A DNA stretch of 64,000 nt from Ruminococcus flavefaciens (lineage in GTDB: Bacteria; Bacillota; Clostridia; Oscillospirales; Ruminococcaceae), in assembly GCA_023662725.1 (NCBI GenBank), contig JAMPIL010000001.1, positions 1,258,449-1,322,448 on the forward strand. The letters are read 5' to 3'. Below are positions 17,469 through 26,444 of this stretch, piece after piece. The notes under the pieces are model-generated. The model saw nothing but the letters and a program-made list of their open reading frames with translations, ran no database searches and was not told the DNA's origin. Within the stretch, counting starts at the first letter, position 1; every line of letters starts with the position of its first letter. Both the position numbers and the translations under genes were made by a program.

Positions 17469-19127
17469 GTGATAAACGGTTCTTTGCTGAGAGACGCTAT
17501 CATTTCAGCCGCAATTACTATAAACAACAGAAAACGTGAAGTTGACGAACTTAACGTTTATCCCGTTCCGGACGGCGATACCGGTACAAATATGTCTATG
17601 ACCATAGGAAACTCCATCGCCGAACTTAAAAGACTCGATGACCGCACTTCTGCCGCCGATGTTGCTTCAACTGCCGCTTCCGCTTTTTTAAGAGGAGCAA
17701 GAGGTAATTCCGGAGTGATTCTTTCACTTATTTTCCGTGGTTTCGCAAAAGGACTTTCAGGCTGTACGGAAGCCGGATGTGAAAATTTTGCCGAGGCTCT
17801 TCAGCTTGGCGTTGACGCCGCTTATAAAGCTGTTATGAAGCCTGCGGAAGGCACTATACTCACTGTAGTAAAATCAGCTGCCGCTAAAGCCAAGGAAGCT
17901 GCGCTTTCTACCAACGATGATCTCATTTTCTGGAACGATGTTTGCAATGAAGCTGAAAATGTTCTCGCCCAAACGACCGAAATGCTCCCACAGCTCAAAA
18001 AAGCAGGCGTTGTCGACGCCGGAGGTATGGGACTTGTCATAATTTTAAATGCCATGAAAAAAGTTTTCGAGGGCGGAGATATTGCCGTTCCAAACGAAAC
18101 GCAATCTCAAAACGATTCTTCTGCCGACTCGTTCAGAACGGCTGTCAGCGAATACGATGACGAAATAAATTATACATATTGTACAGAGTTCATACTCGAA
18201 AAGAAAGAAAACTGCCCCGACGTTTTTATGCTTCGTGCGTACCTTGAAACTATTGGCGACTGCGTTGTTGTCGTTGACGACGACGATATAATCAAGGTTC
18301 ACGTCCACACGGACAATCCAGGAAATGCGATCCAGAAGGGACTTGAATTCGGATGGTTCATCAACGATCCAAAACCTAAGATCGAGAATATGAAAATTCA
18401 GCATGAAAACCGTGTCAAGGAAGCCAAAACTGCTGAAGAAGAGGGATTTGCCCCCGCTGAGCAAGAGAAGGATTTCGGATTTGTTGCCGTTGCGGCAGGT
18501 CACGGACTTGAAGCGATGTTCACAGACCTCGGCGCTGATGTTGTGGTCAAGGGCGGTCAGACCATGAATCCTTCTACTGACGATATTCTAAGAGCAATTA
18601 TGAAAACTCCGGCAAAAACAGTTTTCGTGCTTCCAAACAACAAGAATATAATCATGGCTGCCGAACAGGCAGTACGTCTTGCCGATAGAAACGTTTGCGT
18701 TCTACAAACCAGAACCATTCCTCAGGGAATCACTGCAATGCTTAATTTTGACGAATCTCAGAGTCTTTCCGATAACAGAATCAACATGACTAAAGCTTTT
18801 GAAAAGGTTTCGACCGGACTTATAACTTTCGCCGCAAGAGATTCTGAATTTGAGGGCAAACAAATAAAAGAAGGCGAGATTCTTGCTCTTGAAAACGGCA
18901 AGCTTGCTTTTACGGAAAAAGATATACACAAAGCCGCAGTCAAGCTTACAAAAAGACTGGCTAAAGGAGAAGCAAGCTACGTTACGCTTATTCATGGAGC
19001 TGACGTGACGGAAGAAAACGCTGAACAGCTTCGTGAAACAATTCAATCCAAGCTAAATGACAAAATAGACGTTATGCTCGTAAACGGCGGTCAGCCGGTT
19101 TACTACTATATAATTTCTGTAGAATAA
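17469..19127 (+). CDS. fakA: Fatty acid kinase catalytic subunit-like (DhaL/YloV family)
   Basis: FakA phosphorylates fatty acids presented by FakB proteins, feeding acyl-phosphate to phospholipid synthesis. The 552 residues start with a DhaL-type nucleotide domain (NVYPVPDGDTGTNMSMT, with metal-binding aspartates; later RGARGNSGVILS and VDAGGMGLV), then the FakA middle domain (YCTEFILE; VVVDDDDIIKVHVHTDNPG) and C-terminal region (GGQTMNPSTDDILRAI). I chose the GTG at 17469, eight bases after GGAGG; the TTG at 17454 lies before this site. No fakB gene is in the window. The symbol is by family, not proven. Confidence 0.9.
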   Translation: MINGSLLRDAIISAAITINNRKREVDELNVYPVPDGDTGTNMSMTIGNSIAELKRLDDRTSAADVASTAASAFLRGARGNSGVILSLIFRGFAKGLSGCTEAGCENFAEALQLGVDAAYKAVMKPAEGTILTVVKSAAAKAKEAALSTNDDLIFWNDVCNEAENVLAQTTEMLPQLKKAGVVDAGGMGLVIILNAMKKVFEGGDIAVPNETQSQNDSSADSFRTAVSEYDDEINYTYCTEFILEKKENCPDVFMLRAYLETIGDCVVVVDDDDIIKVHVHTDNPGNAIQKGLEFGWFINDPKPKIENMKIQHENRVKEAKTAEEEGFAPAEQEKDFGFVAVAAGHGLEAMFTDLGADVVVKGGQTMNPSTDDILRAIMKTPAKTVFVLPNNKNIIMAAEQAVRLADRNVCVLQTRTIPQGITAMLNFDESQSLSDNRINMTKAFEKVSTGLITFAARDSEFEGKQIKEGEILALENGKLAFTEKDIHKAAVKLTKRLAKGEASYVTLIHGADVTEENAEQLRETIQSKLNDKIDVMLVNGGQPVYYYIISVE

Positions 19128-19128
19128 A

Positions 19129-19160
19129 AAAGGGACGAACCAATTTAGGTTCGTCCCTTT
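19129..19160. terminator. Bidirectional terminator between fakA and psd
   Basis: AAAGGGACGAACC (19129-19141) and GGTTCGTCCCTTT (19148-19160) pair perfectly with a 6-base loop, with A- and T-rich flanks on both sides. It serves the convergent fakA (+) and psd (-) genes and overlaps the psd stop codon. Confidence 0.9.
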
Positions 19161-19980
19161 AAATTTTATATCCGATTGAACTTCCAAATTTAACAACGGT
19201 TTCGTTCCCGAAAGCGGAATTACGCAGTATATCGTCATCCAGACGAATTTTATCCCTTTCGAAAAGCAGAACTATAGTTGAACCGCCAAACTCAAACATT
19301 CCTTTTTCCTGTCCACGGCGGAAAGAACCTGTCTCCTGATGATTGCATATTCGTCCGACCATCATAGCTCCCACCTCAACCTGTACTACATTTCCAAAAT
19401 TTTCAGTATGAAGAACCGTGAATTCCCGGCTGTTTTGCTTATAGATGTTATAACGTTCAAGAGCGATAGGATTGACGGTGTGAAGCACTCCCCTAATGAA
19501 AAAATTACGGGATTTTGTGCCGTTGTCGATATAGCAGTAACGGTGATAGTCGTTCACCTCCAGACGTAATATCAGGCAATAACCGCCTGTAAATCGTTGG
19601 GCAAGGGACTTGCTGCGAAGCAGATCTTCAATACGATATTTAGAATCTTTGATGTTGAAGATGCTGTTTTGATTAATTTTATATGCGGTGAGCTTTGAAT
19701 CGCATGGACTTATCAGAACATTTGGATTCATATTTACAACTCTGCATTCACTCTTGATTTTTCTTGTAAAAAACTCATTATAAGAACAAAATTCGTTTTT
19801 TTCATACTCTGACATATCAATATTATTACAACGGATAAACGGCTTGATACAGGGTATAGACAATGGCGAATCCATAAATTTGCCAACAATAGACGAAATA
19901 ACCGGAGCTGTCAGAATTTTAAGCAAAAATCTTCCGCCGAGCGTTCTGTATAAAAATTTTTGTATCTTGCTTGTTTTCAT
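19159..19980 (-). CDS. psd: Phosphatidylserine decarboxylase proenzyme
   Basis: This membrane-bound pyruvoyl enzyme converts phosphatidylserine to phosphatidylethanolamine. Key parts are visible in the 273-residue protein: the N-terminal Asp (ISPCDSKL), the His in VNDYHRY, the EVGAMMVGRI block, GGSTIVLLFE and the C-terminal self-cleavage site as FGSS, where Gly-Ser would be cut to form the pyruvoyl group (LGST in many homologues). The small alpha chain would be only a few residues (SSIGYKI). It lies 7 bases after the SGNH gene and ends the MBOAT-SGNH-psd unit. A GAGG site precedes the ATG. Confidence 0.93.
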   Translation of the reverse strand: MKTSKIQKFLYRTLGGRFLLKILTAPVISSIVGKFMDSPLSIPCIKPFIRCNNIDMSEYEKNEFCSYNEFFTRKIKSECRVVNMNPNVLISPCDSKLTAYKINQNSIFNIKDSKYRIEDLLRSKSLAQRFTGGYCLILRLEVNDYHRYCYIDNGTKSRNFFIRGVLHTVNPIALERYNIYKQNSREFTVLHTENFGNVVQVEVGAMMVGRICNHQETGSFRRGQEKGMFEFGGSTIVLLFERDKIRLDDDILRNSAFGNETVVKFGSSIGYKI

Positions 19981-19987
19981 TCCAACC

Positions 19988-20869
19988 TCAATTCTTAGGT
20001 ACAGTGTTCAGACAGAACCAATCGCACCACTGAGGATAATATTTTGCAAAAACATGAACGCCGTCACTTGTGCAATCTGCCATAAGATTGCCGTTTCCGT
20101 CATCAAAAACAGGATTGATATCAATGTAGAAAATCGACTGATTATCCGCAAGAGCAGCGATCATCGAATTAAGCTCGTCAATCCTCTGATTGTTTATTGC
20201 ATCATTCTGAGATGCCTCCGTTACATGAAGATTCGCCTCCAGAAAGATAATCGAATTCGGTGATTTTGTTCTTATATTTTGAATGAGCGAACGGAAATTG
20301 TTCATAGTTGAATCGAAATTGTTTCCGACCTCATTAATACCAAGCATAACATAGATCTTGCCATAATTGTTCGAACTGAGCATATCGGCGAGATCATCGC
20401 TTTCGGCAGAACTGTTTGCATCTCTTGTTGTAAGACCAACATCGCAGTAAAAATCCGAGTTGCCAAGCGAACCGTAGTCACGCAGACCAACAGTTCTTGA
20501 ATCGCCTATAAACAGCGCATCGCTGAAGTAGGAGTAGTCGCTTGCGACAAATCCGGTGAAATTTGAAGATGAAGTTGACGGAGGTACAAAAATTGTATCT
20601 GTAGCCGTTGTGTCAGCAGGATTTTCCTCGGAAGTGGTTATAATTTCAAGATTATCAGAATCAGAAGACGGCTGCTGTTCACTTCCGGGATTTTCGGAAG
20701 AAGAGTTGTTTTCCATGCCTTTTTTTATATCGATTTCAACGGTTTTAGCGTTGGTTTCTTTTTTCTTTTCAGCACTTGTATTCCAGATCTGCTTAAAAAT
20801 CATCGGTGAAGCGATAACGCAGGTCAGAATAAGTATTAAAGAATATGTGCATTGTTTGAATTTGTTCAT
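19988..20869 (-). CDS. Membrane-anchored SGNH/GDSL hydrolase, likely acyl-transfer partner of MBOAT
   Basis: The 293-residue protein has an N-terminal membrane anchor (TYSLILILTCVIASPMIF), a Ser/Thr/Glu-rich linker (about 40-95) and an extracytoplasmic SGNH domain: nucleophile in FIGDSRTVGLRDYG, Gly/Asn in MLGINEVG, and the catalytic Asp-x-x-His in DGVHVFAKYYP. In AlgI/AlgJ or PatA/PatB-type pairs an MBOAT protein moves acetyl groups across the membrane and an SGNH protein puts them on a surface polymer. The MBOAT gene lies 115 bases upstream on the same strand. Confidence 0.88.
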   Translation of the reverse strand: MNKFKQCTYSLILILTCVIASPMIFKQIWNTSAEKKKETNAKTVEIDIKKGMENNSSSENPGSEQQPSSDSDNLEIITTSEENPADTTATDTIFVPPSTSSSNFTGFVASDYSYFSDALFIGDSRTVGLRDYGSLGNSDFYCDVGLTTRDANSSAESDDLADMLSSNNYGKIYVMLGINEVGNNFDSTMNNFRSLIQNIRTKSPNSIIFLEANLHVTEASQNDAINNQRIDELNSMIAALADNQSIFYIDINPVFDDGNGNLMADCTSDGVHVFAKYYPQWCDWFCLNTVPKN

Positions 20870-20984
20870 TTTTATCCCTTATCTTTTGTTCAATAGTATT
20901 TTTTTCTGATTTTCTCTCTAAAGCAATAATTTTTCAGAGAATTGAGATACAGGTTAAAACCGGATCCCTGTAATAATTTTTATT

Positions 20985-22376
20985 TTAGAATCTAAAGTAC
21001 ATAAACGGATCATTCATGCCCTTATACATACAGTAAACCGAAGCCCAGAATATCGTAAGCAGAAGCAATGCGCAGAACACCGAACCTTTTATTTTTTTAT
21101 AGATTATTTCAGGTAGTTTTGTTGAGAAAATAATTCCGGCAATAAAATACTTTTTGTATATATCCCAGTATTTTAAATAATCTCCTTTGAGAACGGAGAT
21201 ACCTTTTTTTCCTGAAAAATCAACCAGTCTTGAAAAGTAAGTTCCAAGCTGAGAAAAATCGGTTACAGCGAAAAGAAGCCACGTCAGTGGAATTATCAGG
21301 AGCATATAGGCATGACCGATGATTCTGTGCCGATTCATGAAATTTCCGATATAATTTTTCTCGATCATGAGTATTCCAAACAGAACAAGTCCCCACAAAA
21401 CGAAATTCCAGCTTGCGCCATGCCAGAGTCCGGTGAAGAGCCAGACCACGAACGTATTGCGTATCATAGCCGTTTTTCCCTTGCGATTGCCGCCGAGGGG
21501 GATGTAGATATAGTTCCTGAACCACGAGCCGAGGGTGATATGCCATCTCCGCCAGAATTCAGTCATGGTAACGGATGTGTAAGGGTAATCGAAGTTTTTC
21601 GGAAGCTCAAATCCCATGATCCTGCCCAATCCGATAGCCATCAGTGAATAGCCGCAGAAGTCGAAATACAGCTGAAAAGAGTACGCAATGATTCCCAGCC
21701 ATGCGAGCTTTGCAGAAATACTTTCGTAGCCGATCATGGAAATATCGCTCCAAAGACCGCTTATCTGGTTTGCCAGAAGGACTTTATAGCCGAGACCGAT
21801 AGTAAATGTTTTCAGTCCGTCCTCGACCTTTTTGATACTGTGAGAACGTTTTCTCAGTTGAGAAGCAACGCTTTCATATGTTACTATAGGTCCTGCGATA
21901 AGCTGTGGAAACATACTTATATAAGCTCCGTAATTTAAGATATTACGTTCTGCACGAGCTTTTTTCCGATAAACGTCGATGATATATGAAACATTCTGGA
22001 ATGTATAAAAACTGATTCCGATGGGAAGAATAATATCTTTAACGGTAAGATTGGCATGAAAGAGAGCATTCAGATTTTCCGTTCCGAACCCCCAGTATTT
22101 GAAGAAAATTAGCCACCAGAAATTAAAAATTATACCAAAAGTAAGCCATAGCCGACTCGTACGCCGATGGCTTTCGATGAACTGTGCAACAATAAAATTA
22201 AACAGCAGCGTCAATAGGAACAGTGAAATATATACAAACTTTTTTACTCCGAGGCTGTAGAATATAACACTTCCCACAAATATTACCGCATTCTTATACT
22301 TAGGCGGACTTACCGCATACACAATAAAAAATGCAGGAAGGAATATAAAAATAAATTCCAAGCTGCTGAAAACCAT
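20985..22376 (-). CDS. MBOAT-family O-acyltransferase (AlgI/DltB-like)
   Basis: The 463-residue polytopic membrane protein has the MBOAT signature with its catalytic His (LWHGASWNFVLWG), the upstream LPIGISFYTFQNVSYIIDVY block, and FDYPYTSVTMTEFWRRWHIT. Such enzymes transfer acyl groups, usually acetyl, across the membrane to an extracellular glycan. Together with the SGNH gene it forms a surface-polymer acylation pair. The substrate might be the glycan made by the locus at 24.4-37.0 kb, which is inference from proximity. An own promoter lies upstream. Confidence 0.92.
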   Translation of the reverse strand: MVFSSLEFIFIFLPAFFIVYAVSPPKYKNAVIFVGSVIFYSLGVKKFVYISLFLLTLLFNFIVAQFIESHRRTSRLWLTFGIIFNFWWLIFFKYWGFGTENLNALFHANLTVKDIILPIGISFYTFQNVSYIIDVYRKKARAERNILNYGAYISMFPQLIAGPIVTYESVASQLRKRSHSIKKVEDGLKTFTIGLGYKVLLANQISGLWSDISMIGYESISAKLAWLGIIAYSFQLYFDFCGYSLMAIGLGRIMGFELPKNFDYPYTSVTMTEFWRRWHITLGSWFRNYIYIPLGGNRKGKTAMIRNTFVVWLFTGLWHGASWNFVLWGLVLFGILMIEKNYIGNFMNRHRIIGHAYMLLIIPLTWLLFAVTDFSQLGTYFSRLVDFSGKKGISVLKGDYLKYWDIYKKYFIAGIIFSTKLPEIIYKKIKGSVFCALLLLTIFWASVYCMYKGMNDPFMYFRF

Positions 22377-22437
22377 TTTACCACCCTTATTTCACTTTTG
22401 TTCTACATTTTCTCGCCTTTTTAGGCTCTCTACTATT

Positions 22438-22466
22438 ATTTTACAACGTAATTTAACTCTTGTCAA
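22438..22466 (-). promoter_or_regulatory. Sigma-A promoter for the MBOAT-SGNH-psd unit
   Basis: On the minus strand a perfect TTGACA (22466-22461), a 17-base spacer and TAAAAT (22443-22438) are followed by a 60-base leader with a small GCCT/AGGC hairpin and then the MBOAT gene. The rest of the 194-base gap (22467-22570) shows no further signal. Confidence 0.75.
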
Positions 22467-22570
22467 TAGAGATTTTTATTTGTAGCAATTTGTAACTTTT
22501 AGAAAAATTCAAGTGATATTATAAATGATTTTGAGCAGTATTACTGTGTTCAGCTAAAACGTCCCACTGA

Positions 22571-24169
22571 CTAAAATTCCCAGTCGTCGCAGAGCTTATT
22601 TATCGCTTCAGCCAGTTTATTCATATCGGCATTGGCGCATCCGGAAGAATTTTTAACAAGAGCTGAAAGTCTTTCCGAAGCGGACAGCAGACGAGAATAA
22701 CTTGCCGAAAAATTAGCTGTATTATGTTTTTTCTTTGGGATAGGGACAGGTTTTGCATCAACTGTGATCTCACCGGAAATCATGTCAAATTCTGCTCCGC
22801 TGAAAGGAGCATAGGCAGGAACACCCAGTTCTGATTCAAGCTTTTTTACAAGAGTGTTTGCTGAATCGTCTTCGCCGTGGTTAACAAAGAACATTTTTAC
22901 TCCCTGTATAGCCTTTGCCCAAGCCATAAGACCATTAGAGTCGGCATGACCGCTTATTCCGGGAAGCTGCGTTATTTCAGCGCAGACGCTTATTGTTTCA
23001 CCAAAGAGACGAACCTTTTTCGCTCCTTCGATAAGACTTCTGCCAAGAGTGTTCCACGCCTGATAGCCTACAAAGAGTATAATATTTTCGCTCTTCCAAA
23101 GATTATGCTTAAGGTGATGTTTTATTCTTCCGGCATCGCACATTCCGCTTGCCGAGATAATGACTTTTGGTCGTGAATCGCTGTTTATCGCTCTTGAGTC
23201 GTCGCTGGTGACGGTACGGATAATTCCATCGAAAGCAAGCGGATTTATACCTGCTCTTACATATCCGAGAGCCTCCTCGTCATAACAGCTTTCACGGTTG
23301 TTGATGAAAATATCGGTCGCCTCGTTAGCAAGAGGACTATCCACATAAACCGGAAAATCGCTGTGACCTTTCAGAAGTTTCTGTTCCTTTATTTTTCTCA
23401 AAAAATAGAGCATTTCCTGAGTTCTTCCCACAGCGAACGACGGAATTATAACGCTTCCCCCACGATCGAAAGCACGCTGTAAAACTTCGGCAAGAGCAGT
23501 AACGTAATCCGCCGGTTTTTCGTGGATTCTGTTGCCGTAGGTCGATTCAATTACAGCATAATCGGCAGAATCAATAAACTGCGGATCACGGATAAGCGGC
23601 TGATCTAAGTTTCCGATATCGCCGGAAAAGACTATTTTTCGAGAAATTCCCTCTTCGCACATTTCGATGATAACGCTTGAAGAACCAAGAAGATGACCTG
23701 CATCACGAAACGTGACCTTTATTCCCGAACTAAGTTCAAATGGGATATCATAATGATGCGGAACGAAAAGGGCGATTGCTCCGAGAGCGTCATCCATGGT
23801 ATACAGCGGAATGTACTCCTCTTCACCTTTACGCCGTGCTTTCCGGTTTCGCCATTCTGCCTCAAATTCCTGAATATGAGCGCTGTCACGGAGCATAACG
23901 CTGCATAAATTAGAAGTAGCTTCAGTTGCATGGATCTCGCCCTTAAAACCTCCTGCAAAGAGCAATGGGAGCAATCCGGAATGATCGATATGAGCGTGCG
24001 TCAAAAGGACAAGATCTATATTCGCCGGAGATACCGGTATACGGACATTTTCATACATATCTTCTCCCTGCTGCATTCCGAAATCAACAAGAATTTTTTT
24101 GCCGCAGGCTTCAAGATAAGTACAGCTTCCGGTTACTTCATGCGTTGCACCGATGAATGTTAGTTTCAT
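22571..24169 (-). CDS. Beta-CASP metallo-beta-lactamase fold RNA hydrolase
   Basis: The 532-residue protein begins like CPSF73/YSH1-type nucleases (MKLTFIGATHEVTGSCTYLE). It has the zinc motif THAHIDHSG, a second His in RDAGHLLGSSS, the aspartate in SGDIGN, the beta-CASP segment (VGRTQEMLYFL; SASGMCDAGRIKHHL; FVGYQAWNTLGRSL) and the late motifs GISGHADSNGL and VNHGEDDS. It is probably a single-strand RNA or DNA processing nuclease; it lacks the RNase J C-terminal domain. AGGAGG lies before the ATG and a promoter follows upstream. It diverges from the glycan export locus. Confidence 0.9.
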   Translation of the reverse strand: MKLTFIGATHEVTGSCTYLEACGKKILVDFGMQQGEDMYENVRIPVSPANIDLVLLTHAHIDHSGLLPLLFAGGFKGEIHATEATSNLCSVMLRDSAHIQEFEAEWRNRKARRKGEEEYIPLYTMDDALGAIALFVPHHYDIPFELSSGIKVTFRDAGHLLGSSSVIIEMCEEGISRKIVFSGDIGNLDQPLIRDPQFIDSADYAVIESTYGNRIHEKPADYVTALAEVLQRAFDRGGSVIIPSFAVGRTQEMLYFLRKIKEQKLLKGHSDFPVYVDSPLANEATDIFINNRESCYDEEALGYVRAGINPLAFDGIIRTVTSDDSRAINSDSRPKVIISASGMCDAGRIKHHLKHNLWKSENIILFVGYQAWNTLGRSLIEGAKKVRLFGETISVCAEITQLPGISGHADSNGLMAWAKAIQGVKMFFVNHGEDDSANTLVKKLESELGVPAYAPFSGAEFDMISGEITVDAKPVPIPKKKHNTANFSASYSRLLSASERLSALVKNSSGCANADMNKLAEAINKLCDDWEF

Positions 24170-24218
24170 AATGACCTCCTAAAATAAAAAGAGTACAAAG
24201 CAATATTTTGTTTATACT

Positions 24219-24247
24219 ATTATAACATATATCAACATATTTGTCTA
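24219..24247 (-). promoter_or_regulatory. Sigma-A promoter for the beta-CASP hydrolase gene
   Basis: On the minus strand TAGACA (24247-24242), a 17-base spacer and TATAAT (24224-24219), about 50 bases before the ATG. Confidence 0.7.
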
Positions 24248-24302
24248 TGTTATTTTGTAAAATTTCACAAGTTTTTTCTTTCTTTTTCACCCGATATCAG
24301 GC

Positions 24303-24332
24303 TTGACATATATACCGATGCTGTGCTATAAT
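24303..24332 (+). promoter_or_regulatory. Sigma-A promoter for the glycan export/glycosyltransferase operon
   Basis: Perfect TTGACA (24303-24308), an 18-base spacer ending in TGTGC and perfect TATAAT (24327-24332). It lies 45 bases before the wzm-like start and is the only strong promoter seen for the ten genes that follow on the + strand up to the copy D interruption. Confidence 0.85.
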
Positions 24333-24377
24333 AATAAGATAAAATGGAAAAATTATGCACGTTTGAAGGAGTTTCAA

Positions 24378-25154
24378 ATGAACACTATAAAAGAACTTTA
24401 TGCTTATCGGCAAATGATTTTCAGTCTCGTAAAAAAAGACCTGCGTGGACGCTATAAAGGCTCCGTTCTCGGTTTTTTATGGACGTTTATCAACCCACTG
24501 CTCCAGCTTATCGTCTATACCGTGGTCTTTTCATTCATACTTAAATCTAATATCGAGCGATATTACCTTTATCTTTTCGTTGCGCTGATACCTTGGATTT
24601 TCTTTTCATCGTCGCTGACAGTCGGAGCGTCCTCGATTGTGGCGCAGAAGGACCTGATAAAAAAAATCTATTTTCCGAGAATGGTAATTCCGATCTCATA
24701 TGTCACAAGCTGCTTTGTTAATATGCTTCTTTGCTTCATTGTTATCTTTGCTGTAATCATATGCACGGGAGTGGGATTTAATTTTGCTACACTCCTGACG
24801 CTTCCGATAATCATGATAGTAGAATATATCCTCGCATTGGGAATGGCTATGCTTGCATCTGCAGTTACCGTTTATTTCAGGGATTTAGAGCATATTCTCG
24901 GAATTATTTCAATGATGTGGATGTATATGACTCCCATTATGTACGATAAATCTATCGTTCCCGAACGGCTTCTGCCTGTTTTCAATCTCAACCCTATGAC
25001 TCATGTTATCGAATGCTACCGAACCGTTCTTTACAACAAAGCCATGCCGGATCTGTCAACATTGCTTTTTGCCGCCGGTTTAGGAATATTTTTCCTGATT
25101 TTCGGCAGTTTCGTTTTCAATAAACTTCAACGTCACTTTGTGGAGGAATTATAA
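24378..25154 (+). CDS. ABC-2 polysaccharide exporter, permease subunit (Wzm/TagG type)
   Basis: The 258-residue protein has six predicted helices and typical family features: an amphipathic N-terminus (IKELYAYRQMIFSLVKKDLR), GRYKGSVLGFLWTFINPLLQ, and a C-terminal NLNPMTHVIECYRTVLY. With its ATPase it exports a lipid-linked polysaccharide across the membrane. I chose the ATG at 24378, six bases after AAGGAG; upstream in-frame ATGs fall in the promoter. Its stop overlaps the next start (TAATG). Confidence 0.92.
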   Translation: MNTIKELYAYRQMIFSLVKKDLRGRYKGSVLGFLWTFINPLLQLIVYTVVFSFILKSNIERYYLYLFVALIPWIFFSSSLTVGASSIVAQKDLIKKIYFPRMVIPISYVTSCFVNMLLCFIVIFAVIICTGVGFNFATLLTLPIIMIVEYILALGMAMLASAVTVYFRDLEHILGIISMMWMYMTPIMYDKSIVPERLLPVFNLNPMTHVIECYRTVLYNKAMPDLSTLLFAAGLGIFFLIFGSFVFNKLQRHFVEEL

Positions 25155-26425
25155 TGCCCCAGAATGAAATCGCTATTGATGTAAATAATATTACTAAAAG
25201 CTTCAAAGTCTTTCTGGATAAAGGCTCGCAGCTTAAAGAACGTCTGCTGTTCCGCAAAAGAAGCCGCTACGAGGAGCGAACGGTGCTTCGTGGAATAAGT
25301 TTTCAGGTCAGAAAGGGCGAAGCAATAGGCCTTATCGGGCATAACGGCTGCGGAAAAAGCACCACGCTCAAGCTTCTCACAAGAATCATGTATCCCGACT
25401 CGGGAACTATCACTATGAACGGCAGGGTTTCAAGTCTTATCGAACTTGGCGCAGGTTTTCACCCCGATATGAGCGGACGTGAAAATATCTACACGAACGC
25501 CGCAATTTTCGGTCTAACCAAACATGAAATAGATGCGAGACTTGATAAAATAGTCGAATTTTCGGAACTTGAGGAGTTTATAGACAATCCCGTCCGAACT
25601 TACTCATCGGGAATGTATATGCGACTGGCTTTCTCAGTTGCTATAAACGTTGACGCAGATATTCTGCTGATAGATGAGATTCTGGCAGTTGGCGACGCTA
25701 ATTTTCAGGCGAAATGTTTCAATAAACTGCGTGAAATAAAGTCTAAGGGAACTACGATCGTTATCGTCTCGCATTCTCTCGGTCAGATAGAGCAGATCTG
25801 CGACCGTTCCGTCTGGATTCATGAGGGACTTATCAAGGCTGAGGGAGATCCTAAAGAGATCGACCTTGAATATCTCGATTTTATGGGAAGAAAAATGCAG
25901 GAGAATGCTAAAAAAGAACTTTCGGAAAAGGAAAACTCTGATGAACAGGCTCCTAAGAATAATGCTTCCGCAGAAACTGAGACGGACAGCTCAACTTCAA
26001 AAAATCGCTGGGGAAACGGCAAGGCGAGAATCGAAAAAATACGTTCCTATTCCTCTGACGGCAGTGAGCAGAAGATTTTCCGAACCGGTGAGAGCATTCT
26101 GTTCAGGCTCGATTACTCAGTAAAAGAGCGTGTGGAGGACGCTGTTTTCGGTATAGGTATTTTTAATCGAGACGGAGTTCAGTGTTACGGTACTAACACA
26201 AGAATCGATCAGATCAAGCCGTTTACACTTGAAAAAAGCGGTTCTGCCGAGATAGTCCTTAATGATGTTATGCTTCTTGCAGGCGAGTATATTCTTGATT
26301 TCGCTATTGAAAGCGGCGACGGGATTCCTGTTGATTACTACAGAGGCGCATTTAAAATTCAGATGATCTCAAATCAGGGCGATGTAGGTATAGCTCGGAT
26401 AGACCATAAATGGAAGCTGAAATAA
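25154..26425 (+). CDS. ABC polysaccharide exporter, ATP-binding subunit with C-terminal substrate domain (Wzt type)
   Basis: The 423-residue ATPase has Walker A GHNGCGKSTT, a signature YSSGMYMRLAFS, Walker B ILLIDEILAVGD and the family-specific ELGAGFHPDMSGRENIY. After a charged linker (about 250-285) comes an extra beta-rich domain (SILFRLDYSVKERVEDAVFG...) like the Wzt C-terminal domain that recognises the modified end of O-antigen-type glycans. This implies that the chain is capped, which fits the methyltransferase directly downstream. Confidence 0.93.
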   Translation: MPQNEIAIDVNNITKSFKVFLDKGSQLKERLLFRKRSRYEERTVLRGISFQVRKGEAIGLIGHNGCGKSTTLKLLTRIMYPDSGTITMNGRVSSLIELGAGFHPDMSGRENIYTNAAIFGLTKHEIDARLDKIVEFSELEEFIDNPVRTYSSGMYMRLAFSVAINVDADILLIDEILAVGDANFQAKCFNKLREIKSKGTTIVIVSHSLGQIEQICDRSVWIHEGLIKAEGDPKEIDLEYLDFMGRKMQENAKKELSEKENSDEQAPKNNASAETETDSSTSKNRWGNGKARIEKIRSYSSDGSEQKIFRTGESILFRLDYSVKERVEDAVFGIGIFNRDGVQCYGTNTRIDQIKPFTLEKSGSAEIVLNDVMLLAGEYILDFAIESGDGIPVDYYRGAFKIQMISNQGDVGIARIDHKWKLK

Positions 26426-26444
26426 AAGTTTGGAGTGATAACTT

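Noticed and set aside
20870..20984. Hairpin TCTCTGAAA/TTTAGAGAGA as terminator between MBOAT and SGNH genes
   Set aside because: One mismatch, no T tract, and both genes appear to work together; internal termination is not supported.
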